From Tuberibacillus sp. Marseille-P3662 (GTDB lineage Bacteria > Bacillota > Bacilli > Bacillales > Sporolactobacillaceae): 64,000 nt of DNA. Made by a program: the position numbers and the translations under genes. Shown piece by piece: positions 1 to 8,436 of the stretch. The stretch spans positions 248,001 through 312,000 of the forward strand of contig NZ_FXBS01000004.1 in the NCBI RefSeq assembly GCF_900178005.1, given 5' to 3'. The notes beneath the pieces were generated by a model. That model was not told where the DNA came from and searched no databases. It saw only the letters and a program-made list of their open reading frames with translations. Each line of letters opens with the position of its first letter. Position 1 is the first letter of the stretch.

Positions 1-2
1 AT

Positions 3-1124
3 CTGCCGCAGCTTGCTGGTAAATTTCTAGGTAAAAGTATGAAACATATTGTCAACGCTTTCACTATTTTATTATTACTATTAACAGGGACGGTTTTTGT
101 GACCGCACCAGCAACATTGCTGAGTGACTTAACCAATCATACGATCGGACTTTCACTGATCGTACTAGCGATTTTCGTTTATTATATTATCGCAACCCTT
201 CTTCCGATTGATAAAATCATCGGTAAAGTCTATCCGATTCTAGGGGCATTACTCCTGATTAGCGCTATTGGTATTGGAGTGGGCCTTGTCGCTACGGGAG
301 CACCGATCCCAGAAATCAGCTTGGCCAACATGCATCCGAAAGACGCACCGATTTTTCCATTGCTATTTTTAACGATTTCGTGCGGGGCTTTATCAGGCTT
401 CCATGCAACACAAACGCCGATCATTTCCCGTACGACGCAATATGAGAAAAATGGACGTTTCATTTTCTACGGGATGATGATTGCGGAAGGTATTATCGCA
501 ATGATTTGGGCCGCAGCGGCCATGAGTCTGTTTAGCGGTCAAGAATTAGCAGCCATTACTGATCAAGGCGGACCGGCTGCCGTTGTCAGCGCAGTTGCCA
601 AGGAAATGCTCGGAGCTGTCGGTGGTACAATCGCCGTCCTTGGGGTCATTGTTCTACCCATTACTTCCGGTGACACCTCGTTCCGCAGTGTTCGGATGAT
701 AATCGCCGATTACTTCCGGATTGCTCAACGAAAAATGAGCAGCCGTATCTGGATTGCTGTCCCATTGTTTGTTATTTCCTTTGTATTGACGCGCATCGAT
801 TTTAACATTCTCTGGCGCTATTTTTCATGGGCCAATCAATCCACGGCCATGATCGCCCTTTGGGTCGGCGCAATGTACCTCATTCTCGGTCATCGCAATT
901 ACTGGATCGCCTTGCTTCCAGCAACGTTCATGACCTTTGCAACATTTACGTACATTGCTTATGCCCCCATCGGCTTTGGTTTACCTATGACGATCAGTTA
1001 CATTCTAGCAGCCCTAGGTACTGTCATTGTGATAGCACTGTTCACGATGCGAGTCCGACGCTTCCGTGAGCCAGCTTTCCCGATCGATGTAGAAATGGAA
1101 ACGGGCTACAACAAAGCAGGTTGA
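3..1124 (+). CDS. cstA: CstA-family carbon starvation/peptide transporter, 3' part
   Basis: The reading frame is open from the left window edge, so the N-terminal part lies outside; about 373 codons are visible. CstA proteins are polytopic inner-membrane transporters linked to peptide or pyruvate uptake in starvation. About nine or ten hydrophobic segments can be seen. The stretch SGFHATQTPII near visible residue 130 is the conserved CstA signature, and PITSGDTSFRS is typical of the family C-terminal half. An internal ATG at 39 has no good ribosome site and follows in-frame coding sequence, so it is not the start. A strong terminator follows at 1141. The family call is secure; the transported substrate is not readable from the sequence. 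Confidence 0.88.
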   Translation: MPQLAGKFLGKSMKHIVNAFTILLLLLTGTVFVTAPATLLSDLTNHTIGLSLIVLAIFVYYIIATLLPIDKIIGKVYPILGALLLISAIGIGVGLVATGAPIPEISLANMHPKDAPIFPLLFLTISCGALSGFHATQTPIISRTTQYEKNGRFIFYGMMIAEGIIAMIWAAAAMSLFSGQELAAITDQGGPAAVVSAVAKEMLGAVGGTIAVLGVIVLPITSGDTSFRSVRMIIADYFRIAQRKMSSRIWIAVPLFVISFVLTRIDFNILWRYFSWANQSTAMIALWVGAMYLILGHRNYWIALLPATFMTFATFTYIAYAPIGFGLPMTISYILAALGTVIVIALFTMRVRRFREPAFPIDVEMETGYNKAG

Positions 1125-1140
1125 TGTAAGACATAAGACA

Positions 1141-1172
1141 CCCCAGGCTGTATGAAGGCCTGGGGGTTTCTT
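1141..1172 (+). terminator. Rho-independent terminator after the CstA-family gene
   Basis: A perfect 8-bp stem, CCCCAGGC (1141-1148) with GCCTGGGG (1158-1165), is followed by GTTTCTT. It starts 16 bases after the stop codon of the upstream gene. Confidence 0.8.
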
Positions 1173-1275
1173 ATGAGCTGCACTGAGTAAGCACTCTCCA
1201 ATGAGAGTACGTTCGCGTTAAAAATGAGCGAGTTCTAGTTTTGGTTACCGAATTTCCTACCCACTTGTGTAACGC

Positions 1276-1851
1276 CTACCCATTAGCCGGTTTCTCCCGC
1301 ATATACAAAAACACATTGGTGATGATTTTAGAAAACAAAAATACCCCTAGGTAACCAAAAAAAAGGGTTAAGTAATTGGCTCCATCACCAAAACGGAATA
1401 AGTGAATACTAGATAAAAACGGTTTAAAAATGAATGCAAAAAACAGGGACACACCGATTGAATAAATATAAAAATTTTTATTGTGGTTCAGCGTCCACTG
1501 GTAAACTAACATAAAGACAATCGGAACCAATGAAGCATCTAACGAAAGAGCAAATGGGAAAAACGGAATTAGCTGGTGAGGGTATTGCCAAAGTCCTTGT
1601 CTAACACCAAATATATCTGAATACCCAAACCAAACGTGAATATTGAACCCATAAAATCCTAATAACATCATCTTACTCCTGTCAATCAGAAAATACAGAA
1701 TAATCAGGGGGAGTAATAACAGACAAGCACCGAACCAGAATTGCCATGTGCCGATATGTGAATATTGCTGCCAATGGTTAATTTGGGTATGACTCAATTT
1801 TTCCTGTAGTGAAGCAATGTTTTCAAGAAGGTTCAATTCCTCACTTGTCAA
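1276..1851 (-). CDS. Integral membrane protein, CBO0543-like, unknown function
   Basis: Predicted 191 residues. A short amphipathic N-terminal helix (about residues 5-30) precedes five or six hydrophobic segments, the first at about residues 34-55, with aromatic-rich loops. The size and the H-x-W/W-Q-Y-P pattern in the second and third segments recall the uncharacterised CBO0543 family of Firmicute membrane proteins; that link is from memory of the family and moderate. The start is a TTG at 1851 with an AGGAG site 7-8 bases upstream; no ATG is better placed. It stands alone, convergent with the CstA-family gene. No function is claimed. Confidence 0.6.
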   Translation of the reverse strand: MTSEELNLLENIASLQEKLSHTQINHWQQYSHIGTWQFWFGACLLLLPLIILYFLIDRSKMMLLGFYGFNIHVWFGYSDIFGVRQGLWQYPHQLIPFFPFALSLDASLVPIVFMLVYQWTLNHNKNFYIYSIGVSLFFAFIFKPFLSSIHLFRFGDGANYLTLFFGYLGVFLFSKIITNVFLYMREKPANG

Positions 1852-2000
1852 TAAAAAAACTCCTTTCAGTTAACCATCTTTTCATAATTTAACCAAGGCC
1901 TCGAGAAGTATTCCATTGATTTGAATTTTCATCTCAACTATGACATTAACGGTTATTTTTAAACAAACAGGGTCTAGCAAAAAGGGATTCCGATCATATT

Positions 2001-2029
2001 GAAACCCGCTGCACACCACAGCGGGTTTC
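2001..2029 (-). terminator. Hairpin terminator after the acyl-ACP synthetase gene
   Basis: An 11-bp perfect stem, GAAACCCGCTG (2001-2011) with CAGCGGGTTTC (2019-2029), lies 15 bases past the stop codon on the minus strand. The T-tract on that strand is weak, so termination efficiency is uncertain. Confidence 0.55.
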
Positions 2030-2043
2030 CTCACTTATCATTT

Positions 2044-3984
2044 TTATTTCCGATTGAGATAAATCTGCTTCAAAGCACCATAATCGGTTTTGCCGCTGCC
2101 CATGACCGGAATGTCATCAATGATTTCTATTTCCTTCGGTATCACAATCGCTGGATGTTTTTCCGATTTAATATATTGCTTAAGGTCTTTGAGCGCATGA
2201 TCAGCGTTCGTTGTGAACAGAATGATTTTTTCCCCTTTGCGTTGGTCGGGAACGGCAATCGTTGCAACTTCACTCGATTCAAAGCATTCCATCGCCAACT
2301 GTTCGACCAATGTCAATGAAATCATTTCCCCGCCAATCTTAGCAAACCGTTTTAACCTAGATATGATGTGGACGTAACCTTCATCATCAATGCGTACGAC
2401 ATCACCCGTGTCGACCCATTCCTCAGCTGGGACAAAGCCCTTATTGTATAAGAGGTAGCCTTTCATGATATTCGGCCCTTTTACAAACAATGAACCGCCG
2501 TCTTTGATCCCGTCAACCGGTCGGATTTCGTGCTGTATGCCGGGCAAGAGCTGCCCCACGGTGCCCCGCTTATTATTACGCGGTGCACCGAGCGCAATGA
2601 TCGGTGCCGATTCCGTCATGCCGTAACCTTCAAAAATTTGCACCTGGAATTGCTCCAAGTATCGGTTATACACTTCGTCCTTTAATTTTTCCCCGCCGGC
2701 AACAACTAACTGCAAAGAACGCATGTCAAGTGAGTCCGCATATTTAGCATACCCGTTTAAAAACGTCGATGTCGCAAAAAACACCGTGATCTGATGTTGA
2801 TAGACAATCTCCGGGATCACTTTATAATCTAAAGGGGACGGATGAAGGTAAACCGGTATGTTCATCACAAACGGCATAAGCGTTCCCGCCGTCAATCCAA
2901 AGCTGTGAAACATCGGCAAGACATTCAGAACCTTATTCGTCTCGTCAATATCAACAGTGGTCAGCGCCTGCGTGATGTTCGCATAGATGTTACTATGCGT
3001 TAGGATAACCCCTTTAGGCCGGCTATCAGTGCCTGACGTGAATAACACCAACTCCGGTTCAGATACGTTGTCCACGCCCGCCTTTGTCGCATAAAGATAG
3101 CCGGCTTTTACCTTGTGAGTTGTCGTAATCGATTGTTTAATATCTTCCAGATAGACGAGTTTCACATGCTTCTCGAGTCCTGATGCCACCGAAGATAAAT
3201 TGGCTTGCTTAATAAACGCCCGCGACGTCAGGATTGTCCCTACCTCAGCCGTTTCACAGCATTCGGTTAGTGTCGTCTCTCCCATCGTGAAATTAAGCAT
3301 CACCGGGGTCTTTTGCAGATAAAATAAGCCGAACAACGCAAGCGCATGCGGTACCGATGTTGGCAGCAGTAAACCGACACGCTGCTCTTTCAGTACCGGT
3401 CGTAATGCTTCGGCCAGACCATAGACCTGAAGCAAGCTGTCACGATAAGATAACGTCGACGATTGGTCCATCATCGCTGTCCGCTTAGGATTGGCCTTGC
3501 CCTGGGCCACCAACTCATTAAAGAAATTATAACTGCCAGGCCGGTACCGTAGCTTGAAGCGCTGATCCTGTATATAAAAATAGAAAGACCGGGCCAACTG
3601 ATCACTGTCATCAGCGATCTCAGAACCAGGCTGCCATAACGGCAATTCTGAGGTGACGCTTCCTTTTTCTACAATCACCGGTTTGACGCGATCGAGATAA
3701 GGCGCAATACTTGCAAATATCGCCGGATAATACTTTCCTGGGGTTTCCCATTCCCGCGGTTGGTTTTCTGGAAACATCACAACCGAATAGCCACTCTCAA
3801 TATGTTCCTGCACCTTTTTCAGACTCTTCGGCTGTGTGATGTCATATGTCAGCACAGAATCAAGGTCGACCTTTGACTGCAAATGCTGATCGATAGCAAA
3901 TGTCACATCGGATGCCATATGATCTTTTAAATGTTTGACATCATTGATGGATTGAAACGTTGATAAATAAATCGTCCCCGCCAT
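2044..3984 (-). CDS. Aas-like acyl-ACP synthetase with degenerate N-terminal acyltransferase region
   Basis: Predicted 646 residues. Residues 150-646 form an AMP-forming adenylation domain: P-loop LVLFTSGTDSRPKG (near residue 312), the GYGMTES motif, the TGD motif and the A8-like SRLKRFAKIGGEM hinge. That domain most resembles the acyl-[acyl carrier protein] synthetase half of bifunctional Aas proteins, which re-acylate lysophospholipids in the membrane. The N-terminal 120 residues contain VVMFPENQPREW, reminiscent of the FPEG motif of PlsC-type acyltransferases, but no H-x4-D catalytic motif is visible. The enzyme is therefore probably synthetase-only or has a reshaped acyltransferase half. 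The start has an AGGAGGGG site. It is transcribed alone. Confidence 0.72.
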   Translation of the reverse strand: MAGTIYLSTFQSINDVKHLKDHMASDVTFAIDQHLQSKVDLDSVLTYDITQPKSLKKVQEHIESGYSVVMFPENQPREWETPGKYYPAIFASIAPYLDRVKPVIVEKGSVTSELPLWQPGSEIADDSDQLARSFYFYIQDQRFKLRYRPGSYNFFNELVAQGKANPKRTAMMDQSSTLSYRDSLLQVYGLAEALRPVLKEQRVGLLLPTSVPHALALFGLFYLQKTPVMLNFTMGETTLTECCETAEVGTILTSRAFIKQANLSSVASGLEKHVKLVYLEDIKQSITTTHKVKAGYLYATKAGVDNVSEPELVLFTSGTDSRPKGVILTHSNIYANITQALTTVDIDETNKVLNVLPMFHSFGLTAGTLMPFVMNIPVYLHPSPLDYKVIPEIVYQHQITVFFATSTFLNGYAKYADSLDMRSLQLVVAGGEKLKDEVYNRYLEQFQVQIFEGYGMTESAPIIALGAPRNNKRGTVGQLLPGIQHEIRPVDGIKDGGSLFVKGPNIMKGYLLYNKGFVPAEEWVDTGDVVRIDDEGYVHIISRLKRFAKIGGEMISLTLVEQLAMECFESSEVATIAVPDQRKGEKIILFTTNADHALKDLKQYIKSEKHPAIVIPKEIEIIDDIPVMGSGKTDYGALKQIYLNRK

Positions 3985-4382
3985 ATGTCCCCTCCTTACT
4001 TTTCTTATATCTAGGCTCTATGCTTATAAATGGTTGTTTTTGGACCGCAACCCGGATACACTTCGCTTTCCGCGAGCAACCATCAATTCGTATCTAAAAA
4101 ATCAACAACTTTTTTAAAACAGCCTATATCTATGTAAGCGCTTGCTATTTATTGATATCTATCAAAGCATATCATACAAATTCATGCTTTTTAAGCCTAA
4201 TCATAAAGATTAACGCAAAAGCAATGCAGGCTTTTGTACCCATAATTTGTAACAATCACCACGATTGAACCATAATATCATGGAAGCAATCTATTACTTT
4301 TACACTAATTTCTAAAAATTCGGATAATAATAGTTAGGTCAGTCCATTTTTCGGGTATGTCTCTATAAAGGAGGCGATATTC
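3985..4382. other. Intergenic stretch with a repeat fragment and toxin leader
   Basis: No protein gene was found in these 398 bases. The first part carries a fragment of a dispersed Bacillaceae-type repeat (4031-4115). The rest is AT-rich and leads into the small toxin gene at 4383, with an AT-rich box GGATAATAAT near 4322 that could serve as a -10 region; no convincing -35 accompanies it. Confidence 0.5.
4031..4115. repeat. Fragment of a dispersed Bacillaceae repeat
   Basis: The core GCTTTCCGCGAGCAACC inside a region bounded by TGGTTGTTTTTGG and ATCAACAACTTTTT matches one half of the GC-rich repeat whose other, longer copy is at 9743-9865 (shared GCTTTCCGCG core). Elements with CGCTTTCCGCGGGC cores are scattered in many Bacillaceae genomes. 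The call rests on this shared core and on familiarity, not on an alignment. Confidence 0.5.
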
Positions 4383-4460
4383 ATGAGTGTCTACCAAGCG
4401 CTAATGCTCATGATTAAATTCGGTATTCTAGTTGTCCATATCATGAATCAGTCCGAATAG
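4383..4460 (+). CDS. Putative holin-like toxin (TxpA/Hol_Tox-type), 25 aa
   Basis: A 25-residue hydrophobic peptide starting MSVYQALMLM, with the layout M-x-V-Y-x-(A/T)-L-x-LM(I/V)xFGxLV shared by two other peptides in this window (10434-10538 and 39188-39274). This is the pattern of small holin-like type I toxins of Firmicutes, which insert in the membrane when an antisense RNA no longer blocks translation. A very strong AAAGGAGGCGAT site sits 7 bases before the ATG. Unlike its relatives it lacks the lysine-rich tail. No clear antisense promoter was found for this copy. It lies between the acyl-ACP synthetase and hpf genes. Confidence 0.65.
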   Translation: MSVYQALMLMIKFGILVVHIMNQSE

Positions 4461-4553
4461 TGTCGCGGTGCCTTTAGAAAGGAAGGAATAGTAGATGATC
4501 GGGCAAAATTGCATTTTATGGACACCGCTTCGTGATTTCAGTGTCCAGCAAAG

Positions 4554-4600
4554 AAAAAAGCGCCGGACAAATCAAACCATTCATCCGGCGCACTTTTATT
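4554..4600. terminator. Bidirectional terminator between toxin 1 and hpf
   Basis: Stem GCGCCGGA (4560-4567) with TCCGGCGC (4584-4591). It is followed by ACTTTTATTTT on the plus strand and by TTTTTTCTTTG on the minus strand, so it can end both the hpf message and the small toxin message. Confidence 0.82.
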
Positions 4601-5167
4601 TTATGATTCTTGCTCAATTAAACCGTATTTACCGTCCTTACGCTTGTAAACCACGCTGATGTCATTTGTTTCATCATTATTGAAGACGAAGAACGTGTGT
4701 CCAAGCATGTTCATTTGTAAAATGGCTTCGTCAACATTCATGGGCTTGAAATCAAAACGTTTGTTACGAACCACTTCGAATTCTGATTCCTCTTCTTCAA
4801 CCACCTCAGTGGCTGTAGCCAGGCTGCCCTCAGTCATGGCATCGCGCCATTGTTTTGGACGGCCGCTTTGACGAAACTTGCGATTGACTTTTGTTTTATA
4901 TTTGCGGATTTGCCGCTCTAGTTTTTCTGTAACGAGATCAATGGCTGCATACATATCTGTATGTGTATCCTCGGCTCTTAAGAGAAGTTCTTGCATCGGG
5001 ATGGTGACCTCAATAACGCGATCGTTATTGTGTACTTCCATGTTCACACGAATCTCGGTTGTGATTGGCTCATCAAAATACTTTTCGAGCTTTCCAAGCT
5101 TCCGATCTACGTAATCCTTCAGTGCTTCAGTCACCTCAAAGTTCTCACCACGAATATTATAGTTCAT
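4601..5167 (-). CDS. hpf: Ribosome hibernation promoting factor, long form
   Basis: Predicted 188 residues, the length of long-form HPF (YvyD). The N-terminal 100 residues form the HPF/YfiA domain (start MNYNIRGENFEVTEALKDYV) that binds the 30S decoding region, and the C-terminal 60 residues, including NKRFDFKPMNVDEAILQM, form the dimerisation domain that pairs 70S ribosomes into 100S particles. The linker is acidic. The ATG follows an AAAGGAGGAG site. As in B. subtilis it sits downstream of fliT, but the secA gene that normally follows is not here: synteny ends at this gene. A terminator follows directly. Confidence 0.95.
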   Translation of the reverse strand: MNYNIRGENFEVTEALKDYVDRKLGKLEKYFDEPITTEIRVNMEVHNNDRVIEVTIPMQELLLRAEDTHTDMYAAIDLVTEKLERQIRKYKTKVNRKFRQSGRPKQWRDAMTEGSLATATEVVEEEESEFEVVRNKRFDFKPMNVDEAILQMNMLGHTFFVFNNDETNDISVVYKRKDGKYGLIEQES

Positions 5168-5404
5168 AGAGAACTCCTCCTTTCGAATTACATATGTATT
5201 CTCCAGAGCTTCTGATTATCCCTGCAAAAGTTATAATTTTTCTGAACCTTCCATTCATACAGTGGAGTTTCCCTCAGTTAACGTTCATAATTCCCTCCTT
5301 ACAGCCATTTTCACTAATTCAACGTGTCCACATTCATAGAATTCCCGTTTCTATTCAACCTCAAACCTAGTTAGGAACGTTGATATAAAAAATGTTTCAC
5401 CTAA

Positions 5405-5782
5405 CTATTGCTGTGTATAGCTGATCAATTGCGCCTCAACATTTCGCTTCCAGGACAGGAACCTAGGCGACAATTCCGATAAGACGCGTTCGTGTAAAAT
5501 TTCCGGTTGTACGCCGGATGCCTGATTCAGCCGACTGACGAAGTTGTTGAATGTAGTGATAGCGGTTTGGAGAGCTTCATTGGACTCAAACCAGTCTGAT
5601 AATAGTTGATGAGATTGATTGATTTGCATTAACGCTGCCATGATGTCCGGCAGCATTTGCCTGGCAGCGTCCATCTGATCATCGAACGCTCGATTCTTAA
5701 TATATATAAATGCCTGCTCTACTGTATTAATAAGGTCTTGATATTGATGTAACACAGTGAGTTGCTCTTCGGTTATCGGCAT
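5405..5782 (-). CDS. Small helical protein of the fliDST operon, unknown
   Basis: About 125 residues from the ATG at 5782 (MPITEEQLTVLHQY); the frame is open further upstream, but that overlaps fliT and a GGGAAA site favours this start. The sequence is predicted almost all-helical, without membrane segments or cysteines. It begins 8 bases inside the end of fliT and reads as the last gene of the fliD-fliS-fliT set. B. subtilis has no counterpart between fliT and yvyD. Its size and position suggest a flagellar chaperone-like or FliT-related role, which is inference from context only. Confidence 0.6.
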   Translation of the reverse strand: MPITEEQLTVLHQYQDLINTVEQAFIYIKNRAFDDQMDAARQMLPDIMAALMQINQSHQLLSDWFESNEALQTAITTFNNFVSRLNQASGVQPEILHERVLSELSPRFLSWKRNVEAQLISYTQQ

Positions 5783-5789
5783 AGTTTCC

Positions 5790-6143
5790 CTACTTTCTTT
5801 GATCCAAAAACATGCCATCCTTGGAAATACCAAATGGATGAGCATAACTTTTGTTCTTATGCTTCTTTTGTTTCAATACTTGACGGTCGCTCTGAATATC
5901 AGCCATCACGTCATTCATGTACCGACGGATATCACGATCGGTATCAACTAAATAGGCCGCCCATTGGTTATTAGAACTTGCCTCTGATGCCGGTAAATGA
6001 TGAATGATTTGATCGCGCTCATCAATGAATTGATTGAGCTGCTCAATAAAGACGTCGCGCGATTCGCACGTTGTGGAATAAGTCTTCAGATGTGCGAGCA
6101 TGTCCACAGATTTTTGATAAAGGTCTTTGGCTGTCAATGTCAT
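5790..6143 (-). CDS. fliT: Flagellar export chaperone FliT-like protein
   Basis: Predicted 117 residues, largely helical, beginning MTLTAKDLYQKS. FliT family members bind the filament cap protein FliD before export. Sequence conservation in this family is low, so the call rests on size, helical character and its place immediately after fliS, with a 4-base start/stop overlap (6140-6143) implying translational coupling. The next small gene starts 8 bases before its stop. Nothing looks truncated. Confidence 0.8.
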   Translation of the reverse strand: MTLTAKDLYQKSVDMLAHLKTYSTTCESRDVFIEQLNQFIDERDQIIHHLPASEASSNNQWAAYLVDTDRDIRRYMNDVMADIQSDRQVLKQKKHKNKSYAHPFGISKDGMFLDQRK

Positions 6144-6541
6144 GCCTGTCCACCCTGTCCGTGTTGCTGCTTACGGGTAATTTGGATGACTTGTCTCCAA
6201 GTATCGCGAAATTCTGTAACGAGCTCCGCCACCTCATTCAAAATCTCTTGATCACTTTGCATATTAGCTTCAATTAAACGCCGATTGATATAGTCATAGA
6301 GCGGCATAATCTCCTGTGAAATCGGGACTTTCATATCCATCGTTGTCATCAGTTCCTGAATGATGCGTTGTGCCTTTTGCAAAGCCGTATTTTTATTTTC
6401 CAAGTCTTCATTCTTGATCGCTTCTTGACCTTGGCGAATAAATTTCAAGCAACCGTTGTATAACATGAGCGTCAGTTCGCCTGGTGATGCAGTGTCCACT
6501 GAATTTTTTTGATAGGCTTGATAAGGATTTGCAGTAACCAT
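6140..6541 (-). CDS. fliS: Flagellin export chaperone FliS
   Basis: Predicted 133 residues, the normal FliS length. It opens with the conserved NPYQAYQKNSVDTASPGELT segment and has LMLYNGCLKFI, both hallmarks of FliS, the cytosolic chaperone that caps the disordered C-terminus of flagellin before secretion. The ATG follows a GGAGGATAATCC site. It lies 33 bases downstream of fliD and overlaps fliT by 4 bases, so the three genes form one operon driven by the sigma-D type promoter ahead of fliD. In B. subtilis FliS also supports FliW-CsrA regulation of Hag, and those partners are present at 39.5-40.1 kb. Confidence 0.95.
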   Translation of the reverse strand: MVTANPYQAYQKNSVDTASPGELTLMLYNGCLKFIRQGQEAIKNEDLENKNTALQKAQRIIQELMTTMDMKVPISQEIMPLYDYINRRLIEANMQSDQEILNEVAELVTEFRDTWRQVIQITRKQQHGQGGQA

Positions 6542-6574
6542 TGGATTATCCTCCTGTGTTCAATCATTCACTTT

Positions 6575-8173
6575 TTAACTAAAGTTCTGTGAGATATAAG
6601 CCGATTGTTGGTTGGCCCGTTGGATCGCTTGCTCCATAGCGGTGAATTGACGGTAATACCGGTCTTGGACGTCCGTAAGATGATCCTGGAAATCATCGAT
6701 ACGCTCATTCATATCTTCCAGGCGCTTGCCGATGGAAAATTGACTGGTTTCCATTCCTGTGTTGCCCGCTTTATTTTCGATTTGCGCCGTGGTGTTACTT
6801 ATGGTCTCATCCATCCGCTGCATAATACCTTGTTCGTCGCTATTTTCGCTGTGATTCGTAAAGAGTTCCATGACCGCGTTGGGATCATCTGCAATCGCTG
6901 CTTTCAACTTCGATTCCGTTAAGATCAGCTTCCCATTCTCCCTGTAATTATCCGATGTTTGAATCCCAATCTCTGACAACTGATTGTAGTCCGGGTTACT
7001 TGTACCAGACACTTCACTATATAAATCCATGCGCATTTTCGTTAACCCACTGGAAAGAATATGGTCCTGAGATAACATCCCACTTTTGGCTTTCTCCATC
7101 CATAATTCAATTTCACGATCCGTCATTTCCTCTTGTTGCTTGTCCGTTAATGGTTTGTAATTGCGATACCGCTTTTCTGAGGTTTTGTCATTGACCTTCT
7201 CAATCACTTCATTATATTTATCGACCCAGTCTTTCACTTTATTAAAAACTGCGTCCACATCCGTTGAAGATGACACCGAGACAGGTGCGGTAAAATTTTG
7301 CTTAAGATTAAATGTCATACCATCAACTGTGAAGTTATTTTTGTGATTCGTTGTTTCCAAACCGTTAATCGTAAAAGCAGCATCGCTTCCACTTTGTTCA
7401 TTCGATCCATCTAATTTTAATTGCTCTTTCATAAATCCGGTAAACTGTATTTCAGCATCCCCTGCAGCTGATGTATTAGCATCGGCCCCAATACTTCCAG
7501 AGCTCGGTGCACCACCATGGAAATTACCCGTTTTCGTTCGTGTGATGGAAACTTTATCTGAGGCAGTGTCATAGAACATATTGACATCCAGATCCGAATT
7601 GTTAACGGTCTTGAGGACATCATTCAACGAATCAGAACCCTCAAACGTGAATATTTTTGAATTTTCACCATCATCATTATACGTCGTGACGTCAAAACTG
7701 AACGTTCCATCACTATCAAAAGTTAGGGGTTGATCAAACTTATCTTTTTGTGATGATAAACTCGCCGTGAGATCAATTTTGTCGTCTTGTGATCCCGAAA
7801 TCGAACTCGCACTGCTGTTATACGCCGCCGTGGCCTTTGTCACGTTAGCAATCGTATAGCTTGTATCTGAGGCATTCGTGCTCGCCGAGGCCGTTACGAG
7901 ACTTTCATTCGATGATGTCGTTGTTTTTGTCAGATAGCTCCGCTCCAGCGACATATCAAAGGTCGTGTCTTTCAGTTCTGTCATCAGCTTATTCATATCC
8001 CGATATTCATCACGGCGCCATTCCATGACTTGCTTGTCCTGTTTCATTGTTTGCAGCGGCATTTTTTCGGCTTTCATTAATTTATCGACCATTTGATCGA
8101 CATCCATACCGCTGGCCATACCAAACATCCGCGTGCGGTCACCACCGCCCATACTACCCATACCGGCTACCAT
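6575..8173 (-). CDS. fliD: Flagellar filament cap protein FliD
   Basis: About 532 residues from the ATG at 8173, chosen over an upstream in-frame start because GAGGTG sits 9 bases ahead and the protein then begins MVAGMGSMGGG before RMFGMASGMDVDQMVDKLM, the conserved FliD N-terminus. The C-terminal region, ending about KRLEDMNERIDDFQDHL and a coiled coil, is the usual FliD_C domain. The middle third is a variable Ser/Thr/Asp-rich region, as in exposed cap domains. FliD is exported and caps the growing filament, where it folds arriving flagellin. A sigma-D type promoter lies 63 bases upstream. The usual upstream partner flaG is absent; instead an unrelated divergent wall hydrolase precedes fliD. 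Confidence 0.95.
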   Translation of the reverse strand: MVAGMGSMGGGDRTRMFGMASGMDVDQMVDKLMKAEKMPLQTMKQDKQVMEWRRDEYRDMNKLMTELKDTTFDMSLERSYLTKTTTSSNESLVTASASTNASDTSYTIANVTKATAAYNSSASSISGSQDDKIDLTASLSSQKDKFDQPLTFDSDGTFSFDVTTYNDDGENSKIFTFEGSDSLNDVLKTVNNSDLDVNMFYDTASDKVSITRTKTGNFHGGAPSSGSIGADANTSAAGDAEIQFTGFMKEQLKLDGSNEQSGSDAAFTINGLETTNHKNNFTVDGMTFNLKQNFTAPVSVSSSTDVDAVFNKVKDWVDKYNEVIEKVNDKTSEKRYRNYKPLTDKQQEEMTDREIELWMEKAKSGMLSQDHILSSGLTKMRMDLYSEVSGTSNPDYNQLSEIGIQTSDNYRENGKLILTESKLKAAIADDPNAVMELFTNHSENSDEQGIMQRMDETISNTTAQIENKAGNTGMETSQFSIGKRLEDMNERIDDFQDHLTDVQDRYYRQFTAMEQAIQRANQQSAYISQNFS

Positions 8174-8235
8174 TTTACTGTTCACCTCTTTATATACTTT
8201 CACCAACAATTGATCCGAAATGCTTTCTACTATTA

Positions 8236-8262
8236 TTATCGGCTGGAATAAAGAATGGTTTA
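8236..8262 (-). promoter_or_regulatory. Sigma-D (FliA-type) promoter of fliD
   Basis: On the minus strand: TAAA, 15 bases, then GCCGATAA. The sigma-D consensus is TAAA-N15-GCCGATAT, so only the last base differs. It lies 63 bases before the fliD start, leaving a plausible 5' leader. Confidence 0.85.
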
Positions 8263-8436
8263 GACTTTTTGAAGAAATAGATTGAAGGAATATGCGAGAA
8301 GTTAAATAGGATAATCTAAATCCAATCTATTAATATATTAAAATCACATTACATTTACATGAATATGGCCAAATCTTCCAACACAATATGCTATAATACA
8401 AGAAATTTCGTATTAATAATACAAGGGAGAATGTAT

